NCBI GenBank assembly: GCA_039028695.1
Contig: JBCCHN010000008.1
Coordinates: 17,999-81,998 of the forward strand
Direction: 5' to 3'
Origin: JANQKX01 sp039028695
GTDB lineage: Bacteria > Pseudomonadota > Alphaproteobacteria > Kiloniellales > Kiloniellaceae
DNA length: 64,000 nucleotides
Positions 1 through 8,311 of the stretch are shown piece by piece; position 1 is the stretch's first letter, and each line of letters opens with the position of its first letter. The translations under genes and the position numbers were made by a program. The notes beneath the pieces were generated by a model. It was not told the DNA's origin and did no database searches. It worked only from the letters and a program-made list of their open reading frames with translations.

Positions 1-191
1 TCAGCGGCGGAGCCACCATTCCCGAAAAACAGCAGTTTCCCGCCTGATGACAAAGACTGACAGCTACAGTCTACCAAAGCCAAAAAGGCCTCTTTGGTGG
101 CAGCCATCGTCAGGGCCGCAACCTGATGATGCTCTTCAAATTGGTTATCAAAGTATGAAGCCGCGTCGAACAGGGCTTTTCGTCCTTAAAC
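1..191. other. Window edge, no assignable gene
   Basis: The plus strand is open from the first base to a TGA at 58-60 and could be the last 19 codons of a gene lying upstream of the window, but nothing in so short a stretch identifies it. At 82-113 the repeat ACCAAAG / CTTTGGT could form a hairpin; it lacks a T-run, so a terminator is only a possibility. Confidence 0.25.
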
Positions 192-1700
192 TTGGGATCG
201 GCTGAAGCTGTCAAATCGGGTAGTCGATCTCCAAGGCTAAATCAAGGTTTTCCTTGGGGTTTGATCGCGATCGAACGGCTCGACTTTAAGGATATGGCAA
301 GTATAGCAGGGCTAATATCGGATGGTCCTGATGGCTGTTTAATTCCAAATTGGGGCACTTTCTGGGATTTGGGAATTAGATCGATCACCGCACCGCAAAG
401 ACACTCCGCTGCCGGCCAGCCGTCGGATCAGGGTTTTTCCAACTTAGTCGACCGTCTGGGGCGCGCCAAGGCACCTTCCGGCAGTCTGCTGCTAGTGCAC
501 TTGTCGCGCCTCCAACCCTATAGCCGGAAAGAAAAACATCTGCGAACCGCCATCAGCATCGTTACGCCCCTCGTATTGCGATACGATGGTGTCTGCTTTC
601 AACTCCACAACGACGACTTGGCGGTCGTGTTACAAACCGCGCAAAACGATTTAACCACGGGAATTGTCGGCAAGCTGTGCAAGCTCTTTGGCCAGGACCC
701 ACTTCTGGTCTCCGGGTCGGATCCTGAAAAACTAAGCTCCTGGTACGATTTAAGCGAAAACCTATCCAAAGTTGCGCAGCTGGCGGCCTTTTATAGAGAT
801 GGCGCGCAAGAACTGTTGAGCGGCGAAGGGGATATACTTCCGAACAGCAAGGGTTCTTCAGGATCGATCGCGCTCGATCCGTCCCACTTGGCCGTCATTC
901 AAAATGCGATCTTGCAGGCCGACCTGTCGACGATGATCAGCAGACAACCAATCTGTGCTATTGTTGGCAGCGCCGACCCCCAGCCAATTTTTGATGAAAT
1001 CCACATTTCCATCCAAAGCTTGGCAGGAACCCTCCTGCCCAATTGCGACCTTTCGGCTAACCCCTGGCTCTTTCAAGAACTGACCCGTCATCTGGATTCG
1101 CGCATGATCGCGATCCTAATGCGAAACGACGATGCCACCCTGACCAATTCCTTTTGCATCAACTTGAATGTCGCCACGATTACATCGCCGGAATTTTTGA
1201 ACTTGGACGCCAATCTAAACGACAAGCGCCGCCACAGCATCGTTATCGATTTACAGCTCATCGATGTTTTTTCCGATTTCGACGGCTATCTGTTCGCCCG
1301 GGATTTTCTTCATGAACGGGGATACCGCATTTGTTTAGATGGACTGACCCATCATGCCCTGGCTTCCATTGTACCGCCAACCGATCTGGGATTTGATCTG
1401 GCCAAAATTATCTGGACGCCGGAACTCGGCGATATTTTGGCTAGTCCCAGCGCCAAGCGTTTTTATAACGCGTTGAAAGCCATCAAACGGGAGCGTCTTA
1501 TTTTAAGCAGGTGCGACTCTGCCAACGCCGTAGAAATCGGGCAGGCATTGGGCATTACCATGTACCAGGGGTTTTACGTAGATGCCCTACGCGCCGGCAC
1601 CATTCGCTCGAACGAAAAAGTTAAGCAACTTAGCGATGCGCTATCCCGCCAGAGGGCTTCGACCCGCAGCATGAAACAAGAGCAAAGCGCTAAGGCTTAA
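192..1700 (+). CDS. Degenerate EAL-domain protein
   Basis: The C-terminal part (about residues 325-490) has the fold signature of c-di-GMP phosphodiesterase EAL domains: INLNVATITSPEF resembles the conserved NLS block, a LDGLTHH segment sits where active enzymes have DDFGTGYS, and MYQGFYVDAL matches the terminal QGYLF block. The E-A/V-L catalytic motif and the paired aspartates are missing, so it is probably an inactive sensor or scaffold rather than a hydrolase. The N-terminal half, with a block around LLVHLSRLQPYSRKE, is not recognised. The first in-frame start is a TTG; an ATG at 294 is an alternative. Its TAA stop shares bases with the stop of the convergent regA. Family assignment is moderately sure, function unknown. 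Confidence 0.6.
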   Translation: MGSAEAVKSGSRSPRLNQGFPWGLIAIERLDFKDMASIAGLISDGPDGCLIPNWGTFWDLGIRSITAPQRHSAAGQPSDQGFSNLVDRLGRAKAPSGSLLLVHLSRLQPYSRKEKHLRTAISIVTPLVLRYDGVCFQLHNDDLAVVLQTAQNDLTTGIVGKLCKLFGQDPLLVSGSDPEKLSSWYDLSENLSKVAQLAAFYRDGAQELLSGEGDILPNSKGSSGSIALDPSHLAVIQNAILQADLSTMISRQPICAIVGSADPQPIFDEIHISIQSLAGTLLPNCDLSANPWLFQELTRHLDSRMIAILMRNDDATLTNSFCINLNVATITSPEFLNLDANLNDKRRHSIVIDLQLIDVFSDFDGYLFARDFLHERGYRICLDGLTHHALASIVPPTDLGFDLAKIIWTPELGDILASPSAKRFYNALKAIKRERLILSRCDSANAVEIGQALGITMYQGFYVDALRAGTIRSNEKVKQLSDALSRQRASTRSMKQEQSAKA

Positions 1701-2254
1701 TCCTTGGGCGCATACTTGGCCAGGATCCGCTGCAATGTCCGCCGATGCATGCGCAGGCGCCGCGCGGTTTCAGAGACATTGCGACCACATTGCTGGTAAA
1801 CGCGCTGAATATGCTCCCAGCGCACCCGATCTGCCGACATGGGGTTCTCGGGTGGGGGCGGAAGGGCATCCTTTTTTTCCAGCAAAGCCGCCTCAACCTG
1901 ATCAGCATCGGCCGGTTTGGGTAGATAGTCGATGGCACCCTTTTTGACAGCCGCTACCGCGGTCGCGATGTTCCCATAACCCGTCAGCACCACAATTCGT
2001 GCCCGGGCGTTTGCCTCCTTGACCGCATGGACCACATCCAAGCCCGACCGGTCTGCGACACGCAGGTCGATCACGGCATAATTCGGCCGCTCCGCTTCTG
2101 CGCGGCGCAATCCATCCGGCACGCTATAGGCCGTGCTAACGGCAAAGCCCCGCCGTTCCATGGCTAATGCCAGCCGATCGCAAAATCGCTGATCGTCATC
2201 CACCACCAACAATTGTTTTTGAGGCTCTGCTTCGACTGTCAGGGTTTCATCCAT
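1697..2254 (-). CDS. regA: RegA/PrrA/ActR-type response regulator
   Basis: This is the DNA-binding response regulator of the RegB/RegA redox system, which in alphaproteobacteria controls respiration, carbon and nitrogen fixation genes. The receiver domain (residues 14-128) has the acidic pair D20/D21, phospho-acceptor D63 in VIDLRVADRSG, T91 and K113. A four-proline hinge (residues 132-135), characteristic of RegA, leads to a Fis-type helix-turn-helix (about 145-180) ending RRTLQRILAKYAP. The 185-residue length fits the family. It overlaps the end of regB by 8 bp, so the two are co-transcribed and probably translationally coupled. Confidence 0.95.
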   Translation of the reverse strand: MDETLTVEAEPQKQLLVVDDDQRFCDRLALAMERRGFAVSTAYSVPDGLRRAEAERPNYAVIDLRVADRSGLDVVHAVKEANARARIVVLTGYGNIATAVAAVKKGAIDYLPKPADADQVEAALLEKKDALPPPPENPMSADRVRWEHIQRVYQQCGRNVSETARRLRMHRRTLQRILAKYAPKD

Positions 2255-3596
2255 TTTGTGATTGGCCTTTTTCTGCCTTGTTCTCCTGTACCCAGGTTAT
2301 ACGCGCCTGGGCCCCTCCCGACGGGCTGTTCATGAAGCTTACTTGGGCGCCATGATGGCTAAGTAAAGACCGGGCGATGAAAATTCCGAGTCCCATATGA
2401 TCGCCGTTTTTTCGGCAATCCCGTTCTCCGGTGGAGAAAAACGGCTCTCCGAGTCGGCTCATCCGAGTAACATCAAATCCGGGGCCGTCGTCATGAATTG
2501 TGATCGAAACCTGCTCCTTTTCCCATTCCAAGCGGGCCAAGACCCGAGACCTGGCAAACTGAAAGGCATTCTGCAGCAGCGTCCCCAGGCCATGGATGAT
2601 TTCCGGGTGGCGCTCAAATTGGGGCTCTGGATCAACTTCAGAGACAATCTCGGGCACGCCTTGGCCAGAGGTCGGGCCCGTAATGCGAAACTCTATGGAC
2701 TCAATCAGATAGGGTTCCGCCGCCAACTCCACCAGCGAGGTTAGGCTTAATCGACGAAAGGCCGACCCGTCATCTTCGGCAGGTTTGCGCTCTAGACCAC
2801 TCAATATCTCGCGGCAACGGGCCAATTCCTCCACCATCAGATCCATGTCCTCGCGCCAGGGATGATCCGCCGGCAAATCCCGTTGCAGTTCCCGGGCAAC
2901 CAAAGTCACGGTTCCCAAGGGAGTCCCAAGCTGATGCGCTGCAGCGGCCGCAACGCCGCCCAGGGCTGCCATCCGCTGCTCACGGGCTAGGGCTTGTTGC
3001 GTTACTGATAGAGCATCGCCCAATCGGCCCTTTTCTTGAGACACAAAGGCGACAAAAAAAGCGGTAAAAAGAATAGCCACCACCAAGGCAACCCAAACCG
3101 CGGCCAGATAGAGGGGAGGAAAAGCCATCCCCCCCGGCAACCAGGGCAACGGCAGGCAATAAACGCCCAGAACCGACACAACCGCGATTTCCAATCCAAC
3201 AATTGCTAAGGTGCTTTTCAGGGTCAGACTCCACGCGGAAATCGCCAAGGGCGCCAGGAGCAAAATCACAAAGGGATTCTGCAGGCCGCCGGTTAAGCCC
3301 AACAAGGCCCCCAGCTGGCATATATCAAAAGCCAGAGCCCAAACTGCACCTTTTTCGCTAAGCCAAGCAGAACTCGGCCGGCTCATGGATAAGGCCACGT
3401 TCACCGCACCGGCCAATATCACAACCATCATGGCCGGAATAAAAGCCATGTCGAAACCGAGCCCAAGGTGGACAAAGACGAGCGCTGCGCCTTGTCCTAG
3501 GACGGCAGCCCAGCGCATCATCACGAGAGTTCTAAATCGCAGACGTTGCGTGCTAGACCTCTCAGCCATAATCGGTTTTTTGACGATTGATTTCAA
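2247..3596 (-). CDS. regB: RegB/PrrB-type redox sensor histidine kinase
   Basis: Membrane-bound sensor kinase partner of RegA. Several hydrophobic segments fill residues about 25-185 and contain GGLQNPF (103-109), the conserved RegB heptapeptide linked to quinone sensing. The phospho-accepting H221 lies in AAAHQLGTPLGT, and C261 in ELARCREIL matches the redox-active cysteine of Rhodobacter RegB, with the same 40-residue spacing from the histidine. The ATPase part has DDGPGFD and GLGIFIARSLL. An ATG nine codons downstream is an alternative start. cobT ends 41 bp upstream on the same strand, so read-through from cobT is possible. Confidence 0.95.
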   Translation of the reverse strand: MKSIVKKPIMAERSSTQRLRFRTLVMMRWAAVLGQGAALVFVHLGLGFDMAFIPAMMVVILAGAVNVALSMSRPSSAWLSEKGAVWALAFDICQLGALLGLTGGLQNPFVILLLAPLAISAWSLTLKSTLAIVGLEIAVVSVLGVYCLPLPWLPGGMAFPPLYLAAVWVALVVAILFTAFFVAFVSQEKGRLGDALSVTQQALAREQRMAALGGVAAAAAHQLGTPLGTVTLVARELQRDLPADHPWREDMDLMVEELARCREILSGLERKPAEDDGSAFRRLSLTSLVELAAEPYLIESIEFRITGPTSGQGVPEIVSEVDPEPQFERHPEIIHGLGTLLQNAFQFARSRVLARLEWEKEQVSITIHDDGPGFDVTRMSRLGEPFFSTGERDCRKNGDHMGLGIFIARSLLSHHGAQVSFMNSPSGGAQARITWVQENKAEKGQSQNG

Positions 3597-3637
3597 AATG
3601 ACCGCGCCTCCTGGGCGGGCTAATTAGTTTGCTAAGA

Positions 3638-4672
3638 TTATGGTGCAGGCCCGGAAACGCCCGCTTCGGCGAAAGTGGCCATACCGCCATGGCAAACACA
3701 GGCCGCACGCAAGGTTTGAATGGCCAAGACTGCTCCCGAAGCCTCGCCCAGGCGCATGTGGAAATCGAACAGTGCCTTTTTCCCGATAGCCGCAAGAAGC
3801 CGCAGATGACCCGGCTCAACGGAACAGTGCGACACAACGCAGTGATCCAGCAGGCCGGGATCGATTTTATGGAGGACTGCCGCCGCTGCGGTGCACGTAA
3901 ATCCATCCAGCAGAACCGGCGTGCGAGCCAGCCTGGCAGAGATCACAGCACCCACTATCGCCGCCAATTCCAAACCGCCCAAGCACCTCAGAGCCTCAAA
4001 GGGATCTTGCAAATTATCTTGATGGAGCACCACTGACTCGGCCACTATCTCTCGCTTACGCGCCAGCCCCGCATCGTCCACGCCGGTTCCCCGGCCGACC
4101 CAGTCTTCGGCCTCACCGCCAAACAGGGCAAGCGCCAGAGCGGCCCCGCTCGTGGTATTGCCGATGCCCATTTCGCCCAAAGCCAGCACGTCGATTCCGT
4201 CTTCAACGGCCATCATGCCGTAGGCCATGGCCCGAACGCAGTCCTCCTCGGTCATGGCGGGTTCCTGGCTAAAATCGCTTGTCGGCTGTTCCAAGGCCAT
4301 TTCATAGACCCGCAAATCCGCGTCCACCAGCCCACAGAGTTGATTGACCGCCGCACCGCCTGCGATGAAATTATGGACCATCTGCTGGGTGACTTCGGGA
4401 GGGTAGGCGGAGACACCCTGCGCCGTCACCCCGTGGTTCCCGGCAAAGACGGCCGCATAGGGCCGCTCCACGGCGGGTGGATGCCGGCCTTGCCATTCCG
4501 CCAACCAAATGGCCAGCTCTTCAAGGCGACCGAGGGACCCCGGGGGCTTGGTGAGCTGACCCTGCCGGTCGCGCGCCGCCTCAGCCGCCTCAAGGTCGCC
4601 GCTCGGCAGAGACTGGATGAGCTCCCTAATCTCTGAAAATTGCCCAAGTTCTTGGAGATCCTCATGCGCCAT
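3638..4672 (-). CDS. cobT: Nicotinate-nucleotide--dimethylbenzimidazole phosphoribosyltransferase
   Basis: CobT activates the lower ligand of cobalamin by transferring phosphoribose from nicotinate mononucleotide to 5,6-dimethylbenzimidazole, giving alpha-ribazole phosphate. Family signatures include LTKPPGSLGRLE near the N-terminus, FAGNHGVTAQGVSAYPPEVT, LGEMGIGNTTS and the C-terminal HGGMATFAEAGVS. An upstream in-frame start would add 28 basic residues; the ATG at 4672, with AAAGGG upstream, gives 344 residues, the usual length. It is divergent from cobS-cobC with 95 bp between, so the three late nucleotide-loop genes form one small cluster. No other cobalamin genes are in the window. Confidence 0.94.
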   Translation of the reverse strand: MAHEDLQELGQFSEIRELIQSLPSGDLEAAEAARDRQGQLTKPPGSLGRLEELAIWLAEWQGRHPPAVERPYAAVFAGNHGVTAQGVSAYPPEVTQQMVHNFIAGGAAVNQLCGLVDADLRVYEMALEQPTSDFSQEPAMTEEDCVRAMAYGMMAVEDGIDVLALGEMGIGNTTSGAALALALFGGEAEDWVGRGTGVDDAGLARKREIVAESVVLHQDNLQDPFEALRCLGGLELAAIVGAVISARLARTPVLLDGFTCTAAAAVLHKIDPGLLDHCVVSHCSVEPGHLRLLAAIGKKALFDFHMRLGEASGAVLAIQTLRAACVCHGGMATFAEAGVSGPAP

Positions 4673-4767
4673 TGTTTCTGCCCTTTGCCGCTCCGCTTTG
4701 CGGTGGACAGGACGTCCCCGCCGCGGTTTTATAGCCGCGGCTTTCCCGCTGGGCAAAACACTTACAC
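4673..4767. promoter_or_regulatory. Divergent cobT/cobS promoter region
   Basis: The 95 bp must hold the promoters of both cobT and cobS. It contains the repeated palindromic element GCCGCGG either side of TTTTATA (about 4720-4742). It is far too short for a full cobalamin riboswitch and I see no B12-box-like core, so control by B12 through such an element is unlikely here. Confidence 0.45.
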
Positions 4768-5559
4768 ATGTCTTCTTTCCAATCTAGCGCTGCCATTTGG
4801 CTCAACGACTTACGCCTGGCAGCCAGTTTTTATACCCGACTGCCCCTGGCGCCGACCCAAAAGGACACATCGGCAGACGGGGACAATCAATCCCTCGCCC
4901 GAGCTCTCCGCCTTGGTGGGGTAATCGGCGCGGCCATCGGGTCTCTGGGCGGCGGCCTTTACGCCCTATTGTTCTGGGTTGGCGTCGCGCCGATCCTGGC
5001 CGCGTTGATCGTCCTGGGGGCCCTGATCGCCTTAACCGGCGCCCTTCACGAAGATGGACTGGCCGACCTGGCCGATGGCCTCGGTGGTGGTTGGACCAAG
5101 GAGCGCAAGTTGCAAATCATGCGCGACAGTAGAATTGGTGCCTTTGGAACCATCGCGTTGATCTTATCAGTGGGGCTTCGCTGTATTGCTATTGCCCAGA
5201 TTGCCGCCCCAGCCCAAGTGCTGATCGCCCTGATATGCGCCAATGGCCTCTCGCGCGCCTGGCTGCCCAGTGTTATGGGAACACTACCCTTGGCAGCGGC
5301 GGATGGATTGGCAGCAAGCGCGGACAAGCCCACGACCAGCCATATTGCGCAAGCCATCGGTATCGCCATCATTTTGGTATTGCTTTGCCTTCCCATTGAT
5401 TGGGGATTATTTCTCTTGCTCGGTGCAGGATTGGGGGTTTGGCTCGTCGCCCTTCTTGCCAAGCGGCAGATCGGCGGCTATAGCGGCGACGTCCTGGGCG
5501 CGGCCCAGCAAACAGCTGAAATCGCCGTGCTGATCTTGCTGGCAACCTGGTGGGAGTGA
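4768..5559 (+). CDS. cobS: Adenosylcobinamide-GDP ribazoletransferase (cobalamin synthase)
   Basis: CobS joins adenosylcobinamide-GDP to alpha-ribazole (or its phosphate), the last assembly step of adenosylcobalamin, in the inner membrane. Landmarks are FYTRLPL near the N-terminus, the conserved acidic block HEDGLADLADGLGGG (residues about 94-108) followed by MRDSRIGAFG, and several hydrophobic helices through the rest of the 263 residues. A C-terminal YSGDVLGAAQQTAE matches the family. Its stop is 3 bp before cobC, indicating one operon. CobT makes the alpha-ribazole phosphate it needs. Confidence 0.95.
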   Translation: MSSFQSSAAIWLNDLRLAASFYTRLPLAPTQKDTSADGDNQSLARALRLGGVIGAAIGSLGGGLYALLFWVGVAPILAALIVLGALIALTGALHEDGLADLADGLGGGWTKERKLQIMRDSRIGAFGTIALILSVGLRCIAIAQIAAPAQVLIALICANGLSRAWLPSVMGTLPLAAADGLAASADKPTTSHIAQAIGIAIILVLLCLPIDWGLFLLLGAGLGVWLVALLAKRQIGGYSGDVLGAAQQTAEIAVLILLATWWE

Positions 5560-5562
5560 GAA

Positions 5563-6210
5563 ATGAGTGACGTGACCCGGTGGTGGTGGATTCGCCATGC
5601 ACCCGTGACCTGCCATGGTGGGCGCATTTACGGCACACGGGATTTGCCCTGCGATACTTCCGAGGCAGCGGTCTTCAAGGGCCTGGCGAAAAAGCTTCCA
5701 TCAGACGCCCTTTGGGTTACCAGCCATTTGCAAAGAACCCATCAAACCGCCGATGCAATCCAAGAACAGATGGCACAAGACGCGCGCACTAAGCAGCGCC
5801 TGATCGAATCGGACTTTGTTGAACAAGACTTCGGCGATTGGCAAGGCATGACGCATGCCGAGTTGGCAGAGCTGCGTGACGGGGCCTGGCACCGCTTTTG
5901 GCTAAGTCCCGCCCACGAGGCACCGCCGGGCGGTGAGAGCTTTGAACAAGTGGTTCAGCGGGTCAGCCAACGGGTTACCCAGCTAACCTCGGATCATCGC
6001 GGCCGTGACATCGTTTGCGTGGCCCATGGTGGCACAATCCGCGCTGCATTGGCCCAGGCCCTGGGCCTGACACCGGAGCGAGCCTTGGCCTTCGAGGTGG
6101 CCAACTGCTCCCTAACCCGCTTGGAACATATCCCCGGAAGCCTCGGCTCCCACGATCCGCACAGCGAGGACGCTTGGCGTATCTCAGTGGTGAACTTCCT
6201 GGCCGCATAA
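5563..6210 (+). CDS. cobC: Histidine phosphatase, probable alpha-ribazole phosphatase
   Basis: A phosphoglycerate-mutase-like phosphatase. The phospho-histidine is H12 in IRHAPV (the RHG motif with alanine for glycine), R58 lies in SHLQRTHQT, the conserved acidic segment is EQDFGDWQG (87-95), and the second catalytic histidine is H155 in CVAHGGTIR. The sequence alone could fit other members of this broad family; the 3-bp gap to cobS and proximity to cobT argue for removal of the phosphate from alpha-ribazole 5'-phosphate or cobalamin 5'-phosphate in the nucleotide-loop pathway. Confidence 0.85.
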   Translation: MSDVTRWWWIRHAPVTCHGGRIYGTRDLPCDTSEAAVFKGLAKKLPSDALWVTSHLQRTHQTADAIQEQMAQDARTKQRLIESDFVEQDFGDWQGMTHAELAELRDGAWHRFWLSPAHEAPPGGESFEQVVQRVSQRVTQLTSDHRGRDIVCVAHGGTIRAALAQALGLTPERALAFEVANCSLTRLEHIPGSLGSHDPHSEDAWRISVVNFLAA

Positions 6211-6295
6211 GCAAATCGCGCAAGGCAGCCGCCTTTCACCGTGACAATTTTGCACAGGCATAGCGCTGGCGAATTTCGCTCAATGGCCCCATATT

Positions 6296-6973
6296 ATGGC
6301 TTGTTTCCTTAAGCTGAACGAGAAGACCTTGCCGAAAAGCCTGATCGCCCGCCTTGTCGCCATCTGTACCGGACTCGCCCTCATCGCGCTGGGGGGGTAT
6401 GCCTTTTGGCTTTATCTCAATCCTGGCTCGACTCCTGGCATCACGATATCGCAAGGAACGTCCAGCGGAACACCTTTGATCGGCGGCGACTATGAACTAA
6501 TCGATCAAAATGGGGCGACACGACGACCGGACGATTTTTCCGGCACCTATCAATTGCTTTATTTTGGCTATACCTTCTGCCCGGACATATGTCCGACCTC
6601 TTTATTCAGCATGGCGGGCGCCATCGATCTGCTGGAAGAACAAAATCCGGCACTGGCCCAAAGCATCGTGCCGCTTTTCATCACCGTCGATCCGGAACGG
6701 GACACGGTACAGGCCCTCAAAGACTATGCCCCTAATTTTCATGATCGTCTGATCGCCATGACCGGCTCGCCTGAGAAGGTGGCCGAGGCCGCCAAAGCCT
6801 ACCGAGTATTCTATGCCAAGGTCGAGTCGGAAGAATTCAATGACTACCTGATGGATCACAGCTCGCTGATTTTTCTCATGGGGCCGAATGGGGACTACGT
6901 CTCCCATTTCAATCATACCGCCACGCCCCAGCAAATCGCCGATGGTCTAGTGAAGTTCCTGGACGCTTCGTGA
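6296..6973 (+). CDS. senC: SCO1/SenC family copper-binding protein
   Basis: SCO/SenC proteins are membrane-anchored thioredoxin-fold copper chaperones used in CuA assembly of cytochrome oxidase; in Rhodobacter senC is neighbour to the reg genes. A single N-terminal membrane segment (about residues 15-41) anchors a periplasmic domain with copper ligands C95 and C99 in FCPDICP and H188 in MDHSS. The block VDPERDT is also conserved. At 225 residues it has the normal size. It lies 2.7 kb from regB, separated by cobT and cobSC, and the next gene follows after 7 bp. Confidence 0.93.
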   Translation: MACFLKLNEKTLPKSLIARLVAICTGLALIALGGYAFWLYLNPGSTPGITISQGTSSGTPLIGGDYELIDQNGATRRPDDFSGTYQLLYFGYTFCPDICPTSLFSMAGAIDLLEEQNPALAQSIVPLFITVDPERDTVQALKDYAPNFHDRLIAMTGSPEKVAEAAKAYRVFYAKVESEEFNDYLMDHSSLIFLMGPNGDYVSHFNHTATPQQIADGLVKFLDAS

Positions 6974-6980
6974 TCCAGGC

Positions 6981-7724
6981 TTGTGTGCCGAAGGATTCGT
7001 CAAATATACTAAATCTGTGAAAACGGATAAGCTGAGCCCCAAGATATTGACATTGGCGTCGGGGACGGTGCCTCTGGAGGTGACCCGTCACCCCACGGCC
7101 CGGCGCATCACCTTGCGCCTCACGACCGAGGGTGATGCGGTACGCTTGGTTTTGCCCCGAGCAACGCCCTTGCGCGAAGGATTGGACTTTGCCGAAAGTC
7201 AAAAAGACTGGCTGCAAGCCCGCTTGCAAGCCTTGCCGCCGCGCATTCCCTTCCGAGATGGTCAGGTCATTCCCTTGCTGGGGGTTGAACACCTGATCGT
7301 TCACGAGCCGGCCGGCCGGCGTGGGGTTTGGCAAGAGGGCCGGCAAATCATTGTATCCGGCAAGGTCGAACACCTCTCCCGCCGCTTGACCGACTATCTA
7401 AAGACCCTAGCCCGCCGAACCATCGTGCCACGGGCCAACGAAAAAGCCGAACGTCTGCAGAAAAAGCCGGGCCGCATCACCCTGCGGGACAGTCGCAGCC
7501 GCTGGGGGAGCTGCAGTGCCAACGGAAACCTGAATTTTTCCTGGCGCCTCATCTTAGCGCCGGAGCACGTCTTGGATTATGTGGTCGCCCATGAAGTCGC
7601 TCATCTGGTCGAACACAATCACGGGCCGCGCTTTTGGGTCTTGGCGGCACAGCTGACAGATGATCTAGAGGGCGCAAAGAAATGGCTCAAACGCCGCGGA
7701 CATTGTTTGCATCGCTACGGCTGA
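6981..7724 (+). CDS. YgjP-like zinc metallopeptidase-domain protein (DUF45)
   Basis: A member of the widespread DUF45/YgjP family of predicted zinc-dependent hydrolases whose substrate is not established. The signature SRSRWGSCS with downstream NFSWRLILAP is followed by the gluzincin-like HEVAHLVEHNHGPRFW, giving an HExxH zinc site with a third ligand in NHG. The start shown is GTG; a GTG at 7017 is also possible and the first residues are not conserved. It sits 7 bp after senC and is probably co-transcribed. The end overlaps the convergent VOC gene by 10 bp. Confidence 0.85.
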   Translation: MCAEGFVKYTKSVKTDKLSPKILTLASGTVPLEVTRHPTARRITLRLTTEGDAVRLVLPRATPLREGLDFAESQKDWLQARLQALPPRIPFRDGQVIPLLGVEHLIVHEPAGRRGVWQEGRQIIVSGKVEHLSRRLTDYLKTLARRTIVPRANEKAERLQKKPGRITLRDSRSRWGSCSANGNLNFSWRLILAPEHVLDYVVAHEVAHLVEHNHGPRFWVLAAQLTDDLEGAKKWLKRRGHCLHRYG

Positions 7725-8170
7725 CCATCTGCCCCTTCACGAAGCGGTAGACTAGGTACCCAAACATAGCCATCGGGGCCCACGATGACGGCCTCGCGAA
7801 GTCCGTGCGGTTTATTCTGAGCGGATTGCAAAATCGCATCGCCCCGCGCCCGCGCCTTTGCCTCGGCACTATCCGGGTCAATGCCGTAAAGCTGAAGCTC
7901 AATGCCGGCACCGCGCACCACACCGTCGCCGGTCAAGGCCAACAGCGGGTGGCTGTGATAGGTGTGATCTCCGTGCAGCATCCATTGCTGGCCTTCCCGG
8001 GCGATCACCGCAAAGTCAGAATCGACATAGACCATCTCGAGATCAAAAACCTCGGTCACGAAGGCGACGGTTTGCGGCACATTGCTGACCAGTAGATTTA
8101 CACCCATACCCCTCAGCGAGCGGCCGAATTCCGGTGCGCTGGGAAAGTCCTCATCGGATTGTTCTGACAT
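7715..8170 (-). CDS. VOC (glyoxalase/dioxygenase-like) domain protein
   Basis: A 151-residue single VOC domain: GVNLLVSNVPQTVAFVTEVFDLEM is the typical first beta-alpha unit (quoted region residues 23-46 in part), and the C-terminal half has EAVIVGPDGYVWVP, the usual last strand pair. Such proteins include glyoxalase I-like, fosfomycin-resistance-like and metal-binding enzymes; nothing here fixes the reaction. It lies alone on the minus strand downstream of the penicillin-binding protein gene with 141 bp between. Confidence 0.75.
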   Translation of the reverse strand: MSEQSDEDFPSAPEFGRSLRGMGVNLLVSNVPQTVAFVTEVFDLEMVYVDSDFAVIAREGQQWMLHGDHTYHSHPLLALTGDGVVRGAGIELQLYGIDPDSAEAKARARGDAILQSAQNKPHGLREAVIVGPDGYVWVPSLPLREGADGQP

Positions 8171-8258
8171 GACTAACCGCCTTGAAAAAAATCTGCAAAA
8201 ACAGCTTACGCATCAAAGAAAAGCGGGGCCAAGACCACTTTGTGGATACTCGTGGGTC

Positions 8259-8304
8259 CACCGGCCCGTTTTTGCACCGGCCCGTTTTTGCACCGGCATT
8301 TTTA
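8259..8304. repeat. 16-bp tandem repeat, nearly three copies
   Basis: CACCGGCCCGTTTTTG occurs twice exactly (8259-8274, 8275-8290), followed by a third partial, diverged copy. It lies just after the end of the penicillin-binding protein gene, so on the minus strand the transcript would carry CAAAAACGGGCCGGTG repeats in its 3' region. The unit is not a hairpin by itself and has no clear terminator role. Confidence 0.85.
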
Positions 8305-8311
8305 ACGGCTC

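Noticed and set aside
4673..4767. Cobalamin riboswitch upstream of cobT/cobS
   Set aside because: The gap is only 95 bp and has no recognisable B12-box or conserved core.
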